A stretch of DNA of 64,000 bases from assembly GCA_029255685.2 (NCBI GenBank), contig CM055317.2, positions 75,381,460 through 75,445,459 of the forward strand. The letters run 5' to 3'. How positions within the stretch are numbered: the stretch's first letter is position 1; each line of letters opens with the position of its first letter. The notes under the pieces were generated by a model. That model saw only the letters and a program-made list of their open reading frames with translations, did no database searches and had not been told where the DNA came from. Source of the stretch: Silene conica (lineage: Eukaryota; Streptophyta; Magnoliopsida; Caryophyllales; Caryophyllaceae). The translations under genes and the position numbers were made by a program. Shown here in pieces: positions 36,228 through 47,130 of this stretch.

Positions 36228-37002
36228 GGAATTATTTTTTCACATACGAAATTTACTCTTTCACATACACTTTTTCATAAAATTTTCAATTACTACCATT
36301 TTTCTATGCATGAACTCCCTTTCCTAAACCAACAAAACAACGAATTAAATCAATTACTAATGATTACGGAAAAAACCAAAAACAAACTAATTAAGAAAAA
36401 GTAAATCAATTGAAAAAAGTAGGAAAAAAATAATTAAAGAAAAGAAAATTGAGAAAAGTTGCAAAAGTTAATTAATTAAAAAAAAGAAATGAAAAAAAGT
36501 AGAAAAGACATAGCAGAGTGGGGGAGGAGATACAGGGAAGGGTTGACAGAGCGGCGCGGTAGGGAAAGGGAGGGCGCGATAGGGGAAAGGGGCGGCCAAC
36601 GGAGGTGCGGCGCAGGGGAGGGGCGCGACAAAGGGAGGGGGGTGGCAGACGGAGGTGCGGCGCAAGGGGAGGGGCGGATGACGGAGGTGCGACACAGGGG
36701 AAGGGGCGCGGCAGGGGAGGAGGAGCGCGGCAGGGGAAGGAGGCGGCAGAGGGAAGTGCGCGGTCGGGGTGGGGGAGGAGGTGGTTGGTCGTCGGCGCAG
36801 GGGAGGGGCGGCGATTTGGACGATCGTGAGATGTCGGCGGTGAACGGAGTTGTCGACGGAGTGGCATTGACAGAGTAGTTGTTAAGGGGATGAAGGTAGA
36901 GAGAAAAATAAAATTAATCGAGGAATGATAAAAAAAATGATAAGGGTAATTTGGTAAAAATTGTATGTGAAAGTGAAATCCGTATGTCAAAAAGTACGTT
37001 CC
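36228..37002. mobile_element. Mutator-like element carrying a GC-rich insert (Pack-MULE-like)
   Basis: Inverted ends of about 45 bp (TTTCACATACGAAATTTACT left; TTGACATACGGATTTCACT as the complement of the right) and flanking 9-mers AAGTAGAAT (36219-36227) and AAGTAGAAA (37003-37011), 8 of 9 matching. Between AT-rich arms lies a 330-bp G- and purine-rich block (about 36520-36850) built of GGAGGTGCGGCGCAGGGGA-like units. Its composition is unlike anything around it. The block is open in several frames but only as low-complexity Arg/Gly (plus) or Pro/Ala (minus). I see no identifiable source gene. Acquired DNA inside Mutator-type ends is the Pack-MULE pattern. Confidence 0.65.
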
Positions 37003-37062
37003 AAGTAGAAATATAATCATACCAGATATATTATTGCCTTATCGTAAGTATATTACATCCTA

Positions 37063-38157
37063 ACTAGTTCAATTTCCCGTGAAACTCACGGACTCCTTTA
37101 ACGATTTTTTAATGATTAGTCGAGTGCTATTTTTTTTGCTTGGCATGTATATGATACTTTTCTTAGTTTACAATGATATTCTTTTACAATGATATTTTTT
37201 GTAATACGTGGTAGCCATGTAAGATTGGGATAAATAATGGTGTTTAATCGTAAAAATAGTTTTCACTCACTTTCTCTTAACCGTTGAATCAAATGAAATA
37301 AAATTTAAATAAAATGAGTATACATAATAGGTAAAATTACATAAAATTCATGAAACAATCTCATGTCAAAAATTCAAAAATGTAAGACATGCTACCCTTT
37401 TAACTAACTTCAATAAAAATATAACAAAATACTTTACTAACAACTTTCAATAAAGTTGTCTATACGATACTATAATCTATTGTACGTTACTAATACAAGC
37501 CCCGACAAATACAATACACATTATCAACTACGAATATATTTAAAAAAACATTCTCCCAAACATTCTATCAATATGTAAGATGTTAGACTAAAAAACAAAT
37601 ATTACAATTTGGTTACTAAAGATTATTCTTCCTCTTATCTATTCAACGGAGACTGTTAAAAAAATAAAACAAATGAAAATGGGATAATATCATAAAAAAT
37701 GAGAAACTCAGTATTATTTTTTTTTTTTTTGCTAAATATGTGTAATCAACTTATCTCCTTTTATACATATAAAATTAAATAAAATTTCATAATTGTAGAA
37801 TATGAAAAGTTTTGTACTATTAAATATTATAAACATTATGAATATGATGTGAAATAATAATGTTAGGGAGATGAATGTTTACATAAGAATAGTTGAATTT
37901 TTATAATTTAAAAATATGAAAAAATTTCATTAAAGAAATATATATATCGTGATTATGAGATAGAATAATGTTAGAGAAATGAATGTTTAAATAAGTTGAT
38001 GATTATTGATTAACTACTACTTTGTCTTTTTGTCTTCTATTTAATTTTTTAATAATTGTATTAATTTTAGTCTTATCATGTATTTGTATTATTTTGACAC
38101 GTGTTATTCTAATAGGCAATAACTATTCAATCTATCTTTTTAATGTTATTATATAGA
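37063..38157 (-). mobile_element. Non-autonomous Helitron (minus strand)
   Basis: On the minus strand the element starts A|TCTATATAATAACATTAAAA (5' end at 38157) and ends with hairpin CCGTGA-GTT-TCACGG followed by GAAATTGAACTAGT and a host T (3' end at 37063). Both ends match the other two Helitrons here. About 1.1 kb, AT-rich, no Rep/helicase frame. Confidence 0.75.
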
Positions 38158-38237
38158 TGCGGAGTAATATATGTTTTTTTTATTATCAGAATAATATTAT
38201 CGATGTTTCTAATGTGTGCCTTAAGGGCACACGTTAA

Positions 38238-38944
38238 TACTGATTTTCGCAGTACGCATTTTACTCATTACAGTACGCTATTGACAATTATACCCTCCTT
38301 AATTCCCTCTTATTTCATATAAGAGGAAAATATAAAGAAAAGAAAGCAAACGTACTACACCTAACAACCACTACCTCGTCAGGCCACCGACAGCCACCAA
38401 CGGCAATAACCTACTCCCTCCTAGAGCCACCGTCAGTCACCCACACCAACAGACGACTACCCAACCTTCATAGCCTCCTCATTTTGAACACAACCTCCCT
38501 CTACCTCTTTCTCTCTCCCGCCCTTGCCCTTGCCCTCGAAGAATAGCCGCTGCACGTCGGACGCCCTAAAACATCCCCTCTCCCCAGAGGCATCTGCCTC
38601 TATTAGCAGCAACTCGCCACACAACCAATAACCGCTACCATCCCCTAGCAATTAACCAATTATCCTTAAATTGATTTCACAAATAACCCTAAATTAATTA
38701 TCAAAAGGTATAAAAATTATAAAAAAGAATCAACCTGATTAGTAATAATGAAAATAATGAATTAATATTTGTTCTAGTTTCAAATTATCATCAATAATAG
38801 AAGAAATTTGTGTATAGTTGGAGGAGATAAAGGGTAACAAAAGAAAGAACGAGCTCTGTTTGGGTTTTTGCTAGGGGTATACAAATGGGAAATTATGTAC
38901 AAAAAGTACTACCGTGATTAAAAAGTGTACTGCGAAAATAAATT
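38238..38944. mobile_element. Mutator-like element with a GC-richer insert (Pack-MULE-like)
   Basis: Inverted ends share ATTTTCGCAGTAC and continue with related text to (A)TTATACCC / TGTATACCC. The middle (38345-38650) is C-rich on the plus strand (CCACCGACAGCCACC, CTCTCCCGCCCTTGCCC) with a low-complexity minus frame of 64 residues that is not convincing as a protein. No clean target duplication was found. A near-palindrome, GTGTGCCTTAAGGGCACAC, lies just outside at 38214-38232. Confidence 0.45.
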
Positions 38945-40556
38945 ACTATTGTGGAAATATTTATAAGATATTCTCATGAGATATTCAAATATAAACTCAT
39001 TTTTACGATAATGAGTGAGAATATTATGTGAATTTTGCGGGTCAAAGCGAGTAGGGGTGGACCCGAAACCCAGCCCGAGATAGGGTCGAAAGACGAGGTG
39101 AGATCGCGGGTCAAGGGCAAATCGACTTTAATTTCGTGGACTTGGGCTCAACCCTTAAATATGCATGGTAGGTTAGGGAAGGCTTGTAACATCCGGACAT
39201 ATATTATTATATGGATCGAAAGTAGTAACTCGTTAAAGGTAAGTCATGTGCTTGACCCATACATCAACAATGGTTGTTTTTAGCGCATTTTATCGTTACT
39301 CATGCAAATCCTTGAAACCTTCGAGTCACCCATCTCAAAACTACTAACAGGAGTCACAATCAAGCACGCTTAACTGTTGAGTAATTTTGAATGGATACTA
39401 GAAAACACTTAACTATGAAGTTATTTTGCTTAGATAACCAGAAAAAATGGTACATTTTATTAATATGAGTAGTATATTTAACCTCCTTACGCAATAGTTA
39501 TTTAAACTTATCAATAAATCTCTTCAATTAGCATGAGGGGTGTATAATCTTAATGGGTTGGATAGAAAGCGATCCGAGAAGCTGTCTAGACTGAATCAAC
39601 CCTTAAGATACTTCAATATCCTCAAACCGGCTCCCATGATGTATTTAAATTTCTTGAACAAATGTTCAATCTTTTTTGTGAAAAAAGAAGAAAGAAACAA
39701 AAAGAGGGATGAAGGTACGATCTGCCACACAACATACATGAATAACATGATACTTACATGTGCCCATTATGACCTATTTTTCCTCCCTCTTTACAAAAAG
39801 TCAACGATTTTCACTAACCCATTAGAGAACAACTAATCTAATCATCAAATCAAATCACATCTATAATCCTTCACAAATACTCCCTTCTATTTGACGTGCC
39901 GTTTCAACTGCTCTTTTCCTACTCCTAATTTCGTTACCCTAAATTAAAACCAACTTGCAAATTCTAGGTATTGTGTACGTACGTGATTGTATATACAAAG
40001 TATTTGACAATTTCGTGTTTTGGGATGGCAAAAACGCAAGAGTATATGCGCACATATTTGTAGTCCCCCAAAAATACATATACAACTTGCTGTACGTAAG
40101 TACTTGCATCTATTACAATACTCAATTCCCTGAATTTAAGGAAATAACGGTGCTTATAATAATTATAATAATAATTATAATAATTATAATAATAATAGGA
40201 AAAAAGAATAGCCAACCAAATGTATCCGGACAATCATTCTAGCTAGCAAATAAAGTGTTGTGACTTGTGAGCATAGTGCCAGAGTAGAGAGACGATTCTA
40301 AAATTTTGTCGATCAGGATGTATAAATAGAGTATTTTTTATCGAGATGATCAAGATATACATAAAACCGATGATATAACAGTAACATTGAATAAAAATAG
40401 CTCACTATAAGAATTAGTCTTTGGTCCTATCCAGCGTGCCCTAGGATCAGAAATCCATACTTGATGGTAATGTTATTCACGACTCTGCCATACGAATTTG
40501 TATCTATTTCTAAATTTCTACAAAATGGGGATTCAGGTGTTTATTTCCACTAAGGC
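38945..40556. other. Non-coding stretch with a microsatellite
   Basis: AT-rich, no supported gene; the longest frames (82-98 codons) are low-complexity and lack homology signals. An (AAT/ATT)-type microsatellite is at 40157-40198. Confidence 0.4.
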
Positions 40557-40774
40557 ACTATTCTTTTCGGCTAAAACAAGCTGAATTGAAATAATTGGAG
40601 TAAAGCTTAATTGAACTAAATTGAGTGGAACTGGAGTAAAGTGAATTTAGTTGAATTAAAAGTTAATTTTGTGAAAAGATTAACTGAACATAATTGATTG
40701 AACGTAAATAAAACTTAATCGAATACAGTCAAAGAAAATTGAGAGTAGTTTAAATTAAGTCAGAAAGAACAGAG
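40557..40774. repeat. Degenerate TGAATTGAACTAA word repeat, forward copy
   Basis: Starts CTATTCTTTTCGGCT and ends GTCAGAAAGAACAGAG, weakly inverted ends, with an interior of diverged AATTGAACTAAA-type words. The same vocabulary occurs at 34435-34800 and, reversed, at 41941-42240. Confidence 0.45.
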
Positions 40775-41058
40775 TCTAAACCGCTTTAAAAAGGCCTTAA
40801 GGTCCCGTGTAAATCGATTTTAGAATAGAAAATAAGCAGTTATTTGTTGGTAAAATGCGTGTAAACGATCAATAAACTGTAAAATAATCATTAACAAACA
40901 ACAATGAACTGGATTATTCCCTAAATACTCTCAGATTATTTATGATTTAACAATAGTATATGATTACAATAAAAAAAAAAGGAAAATACAAACAAAAACC
41001 TCTACAGACTGATCGACAAAAATAAAATAAAATAATTAACGAAACCTTTGATTAGTTA

Positions 41059-41505
41059 TCAATGGTGCAATGGGTTCGGACCGGTTGGAACGACACGTTG
41101 ATCGACACCATAGACCGGATCAAGCTCCGGATTTACTGGCATATTTTTCCGGTGGTGCCTCTTGAATGGTGTAAAATCATATAGTTGTGTATCTTCCATC
41201 ATTTTTCTGCACCTCCTTAACTTTGCATTATCATCTTTATGATCATAACTATGTATATGTTGTTGGTACCATCTTACTAGCCATTCCAAACCTTTATATG
41301 AGGACAAGTTCGAGAAACCGAGCTTTACTGCCCTCGTAATCCTACTCGACTCAAATCCAGACCTTTCTGTATCGCTTTTGGATGACAAGGGGTCGTCTTG
41401 TAATTTCGATTTATTCATCAAATTATGTAAAACAAATATAAGTGTAGAGATACATATTATGAGTATTAATATTAATTTGAGAGATTTTTTTAGGAGTATA
41501 GACAT
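41059..41505 (-). CDS. CLE peptide precursor
   Basis: A single-exon frame of 148 residues ending exactly with the dodecapeptide RVVPTGPNPLHH (137-148), an unmistakable CLV3/ESR-related (CLE) motif of the A type with the usual Pro4, Gly6, Pro7, Asn8 and His11-His12. CLE precursors are secreted and cut to 12-13-residue peptides, often hydroxylated and arabinosylated at Pro7, which bind leucine-rich-repeat receptor kinases. Residues 9-27 (LKLILILIICISTLIFVLH) are a hydrophobic signal sequence. The variable middle is polar and basic, with KLRRCR and FKRHHRK just upstream as possible processing context. The motif is closest to the CLE9-CLE13 type, but a specific orthologue cannot be named. At 148 residues it is longer than most (80-120). 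The frame is intact. Confidence 0.92.
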   Translation of the reverse strand: MSILLKKSLKLILILIICISTLIFVLHNLMNKSKLQDDPLSSKSDTERSGFESSRITRAVKLGFSNLSSYKGLEWLVRWYQQHIHSYDHKDDNAKLRRCRKMMEDTQLYDFTPFKRHHRKNMPVNPELDPVYGVDQRVVPTGPNPLHH

Positions 41506-41940
41506 GTTGAGATGGCATAGAGGAATTTAGAAGAATTTTTGTAGTGTTTTTGTACAAAGGTGATCTAATGAGTGTAAGGAATTGTGAATCTTGGGAATTT
41601 TATTAAATGAAAGTTACAACTGTCTTTTCTTGAGATTTCCAATTATGTGTGAATTGAAATGAAATAATAGTAATAATAAATGATAATAAGGTGGAAATGT
41701 GAATGAAAATGAGGAGCAAAAATAGGAAGACCAATGAAGCTGCCTTAACGTTCAAGGAAGTGAAAGGAAAGCAACAAATTGTCAAACTTTGAATTATATA
41801 ATGAGTTGACCATGGAAAAAAAGTTGTGAATTGGTTCTTGTTTTTGGCAAACACATGCACCTCAACTCATGCAAGGGCCATGTTATTCAAATGTCAATGC
41901 AATTTAGTCTTGTTTTGCATAATTATTGTAAATTAAAGAT

Positions 41941-42240
41941 TTGTTCTTTCAAATTCAAACTATCAAAATTAAGTTCACTTGAATTTTATAGACTTAAACT
42001 GAACTGAATTTATTCGAGTTGAATTAAACTAAAATAAGAGTTAGGTCATACGTTTTTGGATTTAAATTCAACTCATTTTAGTCCAGTTCAGTTTCATTAA
42101 ATTCAATCTATTCCAGTTCAACTCTTTTTTTCCACAAATTAACTCTGATTTCAGGTCAGTTTAGTTCAGTTCAGTCTCATTAAATTCACTTCAACTCCAA
42201 TAAGTTCAGTTCAGTTTAGCTAGTTTCAATCAAAAAGAAC
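41941..42240. repeat. Degenerate TGAATTGAACTAA word repeat, reversed copy
   Basis: Ends TTGTTCTTTCAAATTCAAAC and AGTTTCAATCAAAAAGAAC are inverted. The interior is made of TTCAGTTCAGTT and TTAAATTCA words, the complement of those at 40557-40774. Confidence 0.5.
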
Positions 42241-42920
42241 ATTTTATATCCGTCACAAACTGAAAACGGATATTGTCCCTTTCACAACAAGGCAAATGGG
42301 CGGACTAGTGAGGGAAAATGGAGTATCTCATGGGTAATGTCACTTGTATTTTGTGAGAGGAATAATAACCGTGTTTAGGTTATGCAGATAGTGCCCGTCT
42401 CCAATAATAAATAATTCTCATTTCGAATGTTTGTACATTATTAATCAAGTAATACACAATATGTTTAATGTTATAATATTGTCTGTTACAAACGAAAATT
42501 TGTATTAATGTTATCGAGAAGAGAGTATAAAGTCGGGGTGGGGAACAAGAAGTTAAGAACTAATCTGATCAAATGGCCTAGGCTTGATGACTCAACCCTA
42601 TTCAACCCGATTTTTTCTCAGGTTTGGGTCAGGTAGTTTGGCCCAAAAAAACTATGGTCAGGTCCAAAAGAAGCCCGATATAAATATAGGGTCGGGTTTG
42701 AGCCAACCTTAAGGTCGATTTTTGGCCTGGTCCAACCCGAAATTATTTTTTTAAAAAAAGCTTGAAAGTTGGAACCGTATATCAAATCGACACTAATAAT
42801 CTAATATCACTAATGCATTGAACTATTAATTTTGCGGATATTTTATATTTTTATCGTACAACTTTGTTAGTTAGTGTACTACTAACTTTTTGTCAACTCA
42901 TGAGTGATATATAGTACTAT
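42241..42920. other. Non-coding stretch with MITE-like remnants
   Basis: 42247-42410 begins ATATCCGTCACAAACTG and ends ATAGTGCCCGTCTCC, reminiscent of the family at 29732 and 35997 but too diverged to bound. 42540-42740 has GGGTCGGGTTTGAGCC-like text. No gene. Confidence 0.35.
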
Positions 42921-43505
42921 TAGGGCTGAGTAAAAAATCCGATTATCCGAATTATCCGATATCCAATCCGTATCTGATCCGAAATAATGGATATCTGATC
43001 CGAAAAGTGGTTCAGTTTGGATACCCGTATCCGAAATATTTGGATATCGGATCAAATACGGATATCAGGTTTAAAAATTTGGATATCCGATATCCGAAAG
43101 TTATTGGATCAGATATCAAATATCGGATCAGATACCCGATATCCGTTAATATCCGATCCGTATCCGAGATTTGATCCATAAATAGTGCTAGCTAATTTCA
43201 CAAAATCGTAAATAAACATATCCATAATTTTAAGTACTATCTAATTTCAGTTATCCGATATTTGATATCCACAATATTACGCTAGTTTTCCTTGATAGGT
43301 AGCGGGCTTATGTTTTGTAATATATACCGAATGAAATTAGTATTACGCTAGTTTTCTTTTTTATTACAGTTTGACAATATATAAAATAAACAGAGCGGAT
43401 ATCGGATATTGGATAACTGATCCGAAATTTTCGGATATTTTCGGATACTAAATTTCGGATATCCGATCATTTCGGATCAGATCACGGATACTAAAAATTT
43501 GGACA
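42921..43505. repeat. Repeat of ATCCGATATCCG words
   Basis: Starts TAGGGCTGAGTAAAAAATCC and is filled with ATCCGATATCC, GGATATCGGAT and TTTCGGATA in both orientations, densest at each end. It looks like a hAT-type MITE with subterminal repeats, but no matching right end or target duplication was found. Confidence 0.5.
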
Positions 43506-44547
43506 TGGGCCAAGAAATATGGCCCACCATCCAGGGCCCATCCGGCCTAGCCCATGCATTTGGGCTGTTTTTTTAGCATGCGCCCAATCCCGATCCAAAC
43601 CCGGCCCAATCCAGCCTATAATCAGGTCAATTAAGAACCCAAGACATTTCCTGTGGCCTTAATAAAACGGCATACTCTACTCTAGCAACTGGACTACAAC
43701 TGGGTCTGGCCCGCTTATGATCTTCTGTAAGTCCACTTTGCATGTTGCGGCCCATGGCCCATGCATGTTTTCATCGTGGTCTTTTGAAATTGTTCTCGTC
43801 TATTTTTTTAATTTAAGTGTAATTATCGGTTTATTTTGGCGTATTTGAATTTGGTTCTTAAATGGATAATTTCTAAATAATATAATGTGAGTTCGGGAAG
43901 TACGGCGCTTACATAATAATTATGGAATTACGGTATAGTTTTTCATTTGAATAACTATGACGGGGTTGAATGTGGTTGAATTTATGAAGAGTTACAACTC
44001 TTGAGAAATACATTCTCCCTTATTCGTGTATATATCTATATAAATAGACATGAGAATATGAAGAAAAGATATATAGAAAGATAATCTCATCTTCTTCATC
44101 ATAGAACACATAACAATCTACACACAGTACTTCTGAATTATTTCTCTGATTTTTGGTTTGTACCCAAAATCAGAGGAACACCGTCTTATCTCAATAGGAA
44201 ATTCGGATTAACCCAGGCACAGTAAGGGTTTAATTGTTCTATTAGGAAATCGAAGTCGATTCGGTGTGGTTAATTATTGTCAAGTCTTATTCCTGCATAC
44301 TCATATTTCTAACATCTTCTCTTATGGACGAATACGAGAGTGAGAGTATATTTAATCTGTTTTAATTTTAAATTCGGTGTTATTCTAAGATTTTGTTTCA
44401 TTTTCGACCAAGACGAAACGCAGTCAGAGCATCATATTACAAAACTTAAAAAGAATTTAAGACAACCAAATTATACTTCGTATAATATAAATTTGTACTT
44501 TATCTAATACAATTAGATAAAATTATTATAGAATTGATAAAATGGAA
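43506..44547. other. Non-coding; possible solo LTR or old promoter
   Basis: 43506-43620 has GGCCCA/TGGGCC words. Around 43887-44312 a TATA-like CTATATAAATAG is followed by a leader-like stretch and a TACTCATATTTCTAACA end, which resembles a Copia LTR. No flanking duplication, primer site or second LTR was found. Confidence 0.25.
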
Positions 44548-44600
44548 TAGCTCGAGAGTCGAAAGTCGAGAGTCGAGAGTCGAGAGTCGAGAGTCGAGTC
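44548..44600. repeat. 7-bp tandem repeat (GAGAGTC)n
   Basis: About seven units of GAGAGTC with one GAAAGTC variant. Confidence 0.93.
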
Positions 44601-45863
44601 CCCTACCAATTTAGAGAAAATTTTAACACGTACATTGGACATATAAGGAAAAGAGAGCCCAGACTAAATTAACTAAATCCGGAGTAGCTCACACCTAGAG
44701 ATTTCCTTGCCACATCAATAGGAACAAGACAAGAAAAGAAGCATAGTAGTTCTAAGAGAGTTCACATCGCTACTTTCTTATTGAAAGAGTAGCTTCTGTA
44801 TGAACCGTTGGGGTATTAAGAATTGGATGTTTCTTGTGTCTGGTTTGTGTTTTAACCTCGGAGGGTGTAAGCCCGAAGTGAGTAGGGAAGCTAGTCTGCT
44901 GTTTGGTTGTTTGCTCTTGTGTCCTTGTCTTTGTGTTCTTGTCCGGAAGTAAGTTAAGATAAGGGTGTTAACCCGAGAGGAGGGATGATATTGTATTAGG
45001 ATGTAGTGCTGTTGTCTTCTCTTTGTTGTCAGATGTGAGGGAGCTCTCTTCGGAGGTGGGTAGGCTAGTCTAATCCGGAGCAGTTCTCTTAGATGGGGCT
45101 TTCCGTAGCTCTTTATGAGTCTCAGGCTCAGAGCTTGCTTTGTGAGCTGATTGAGGCTTCTTCTTCAGGGATGTTGAATCTTTGGCAGCTCTTTCTTCAA
45201 AAGAGTTAAACAGGGAATAGAAGAGGAGGCAATTCTTAGGGTAAGATGCTTATATTGGGGTTGATCGGATCCTATGGGATCCTCATGGGGCTTGGTTTGG
45301 AATACTAGAACCTCTAGTTCATGTACTCTTTTGATTTAAGAGTGTGTTGTAGAGTGTACGACCATTCTGTATGCCGTAGCTTACTATTCGCACAACTTTT
45401 AAAATTAACATGTGTTATACTTCGTACTTCGTATTATACAGAGGAAAGCGTCTTATTTTTGATGAATTGTTATCCGTTATTAATTGAGGACGAATATTAT
45501 CCCTTTTAAAATAAAGTGACTAAGTGAGTGGAAAGGCAAGTGGGATAAATTGAGCACCACATAAATAGTGTACTATTGTTTTTCAGCCTCCGGATAGTGC
45601 ACGTCTTCAGTGAGATTTTGTGTATATTATAGAACTCTCCTTTTTTTATTTATAAAATTTCATTTATTTATTATTATCAGTAGATAAAGATTTTTATACA
45701 AATAAATAGTTTTATGGTGTGATATGTCTCACATAATGGGATATTATTGTGTCGCTCATTTCATATATCAAACTCCGTATATAATTACGGAGTATATACT
45801 AATAGAACAAAATTTAAACCATTAGAAAGGATGTGGCAGGAAGTGAAGAAACGAGAAAATTAA
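44601..45863. other. Non-coding stretch, no gene seen
   Basis: 44750-45300 is less AT-rich than its surroundings and has stop codons in all frames; GTAAGCCCGAAGTGAGTAGGG and GTTAACCCGAGAGGAGGG are weakly repeated. I recognise no gene or RNA in it. Confidence 0.4.
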
Positions 45864-46208
45864 GACCATCCCCAAGCAAAATGTCGATTTAATCGAGTCA
45901 ATAACATATTAACCCTTAATCTCACCTTATTGACATTGACCCTCTTTTACCCTCCCAAGCAAAAGGTCGATTAAATCGAGTCAATAACATAGTTTTTCTT
46001 TTCTTTTTTTTTTCTTTTTTTAATTTGTAACCAATGGGAGTTTGACACATAAGAGCCTTAAGAGGTCAATAGGTGAGTCAATTTGCTCCACCTTGGGTCA
46101 CAAATTGACCATCAACACCCTTGGGTCAATCCTAATTTTCTACTAATTGTAATTAACTTGACCCAAGCAAGCAATTGACCTAGCAATTGACCTTGCTTGG
46201 GGATGGTC
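45864..46208. mobile_element. Tourist MITE (PIF/Harbinger type)
   Basis: A 345-bp element with TIRs GACCATCCCCAAGCAA / TTGCTTGGGGATGGTC and TAA duplications at 45861-45863 and 46209-46211. A 38-bp segment starting CCCAAGCAAAA is directly repeated inside (about 45881 and 45955). Confidence 0.88.
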
Positions 46209-46381
46209 TAAGATTGCATATAACATGAAGCTAATAATTTTACGTAATTGCTCATTCATATACGAGTTTTACTCCTTCATACCTTTTTTCATTAGTTTTC
46301 CATTCTATGCCCTCTACCTAAAAAAAAAGTTTTCCTCTCTAATTCTCTCCCCCACAATAGAAAACCCTAAACCACACAACT

Positions 46382-46408
46382 ATGGATGCTAGCTCTCAAA
46401 TCGATCAG
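46382..46408 (+). pseudogene. Captured first exon (MDASSQIDQ) with splice donor
   Basis: A plant-style leader (AAAACCCTAAACCACACAACT) precedes ATG; nine codons MDASSQIDQ end at CAG|GTAATAA. The bases are not continued by a recognisable second exon: candidate stretches at about 46555-46635 and 46810-46880 carry stops. The source gene is not recognised. It is most likely the 5' end of a host gene acquired by the surrounding element. Confidence 0.45.
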
Positions 46409-47028
46409 GTAATAATTCTAATCTCTACCTTTATCAATTATATTATATGAAATTAAAAAACTGATTTAGACTAATTAGATTAGGGTTTCCTTAAATCGTT
46501 TTCAGTTTTAACCTAATTAAGGTATGTAGCAAGGTGTAATTAAAGGCCACTTTGTGATAGATTGGTGGATGCCTTTCTAGAAACTGGATTTGCAGAAAAA
46601 GCCGAAACACTTCGTGTGCTTTTGGATCGACTCCATTGATTAATCGTAGAAATCAATATGATCTGGTACGGCTGGTAAAGAGTTATCTACATATTTATGA
46701 CGTTCTTAGCTTTATCTGTAAATAGAGTATTGACTATTTATCGTGTGCTTTTTTTTTCCTCTCGCAATCATTCTTTCCGTTTCATTGACGGTTTCAAACG
46801 ATGATTCAGGTTAAGCAGTGCCAAGTTGGTTTGGGATCAAGCTCTGCGTACACAAGTTGATAATGGCCAGAGAATTGCATAGTCAACCGATGTTGCATGC
46901 ATACATCCATTGTTGTTGCATTGAACAGCAACAGAAGCATTTCGTACAGTTTTGATGATGAGCATCTGTTAGTGTTTAGTGTTTACCATTAATGTTCTAC
47001 TCCTGATGCAAAATATGCAAAATCTCCT

Positions 47029-47130
47029 GACAACCTCATCATGATCTAAACCGAATTCTGCCGCGAAACTTCCAGAATCAATAATCCGGTCATTCTTCTC
47101 CAAATATCCTAAAATCGCTTCCTCCACCAT
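47029..47130 (-). pseudogene. Captured N-terminal exon like phenylalanyl-tRNA synthetase alpha
   Basis: From the minus-strand ATG at 47130 the frame reads MVEEAILGYLEKNDRIIDSG and continues SFAAEFGLDHDEVV before losing similarity. This fits the N-terminal winged-helix segment of plant cytosolic phenylalanyl-tRNA synthetase alpha subunits (pattern EEAIL-x-L-x-x-N-x-x-I-x-DSG-x-FA, then DH-x-EVV). Only about 34 codons are present, with no donor at the expected place. The fragment lies inside Mutator-type ends, so it is read as captured DNA. The family assignment is from memory and unsearched. Confidence 0.6.

Noticed and set aside
36472-37020. 182-codon proline-rich and 129-codon Arg/Gly-rich frames
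   Set aside because: Low-complexity translation of a G-rich block open in many frames, inside a transposon.
41603-41860. 85-codon hydrophobic frame upstream of CLE
   Set aside because: Lies in the expected promoter or leader of the CLE gene, with low-complexity Phe/Leu/Ile composition and no homology signal.
43887-44312. Solo Copia LTR
   Set aside because: A TATA-like motif and a TTTCTAACA end are suggestive, but no 5-bp duplication or second copy exists, so it is kept only as a possibility.
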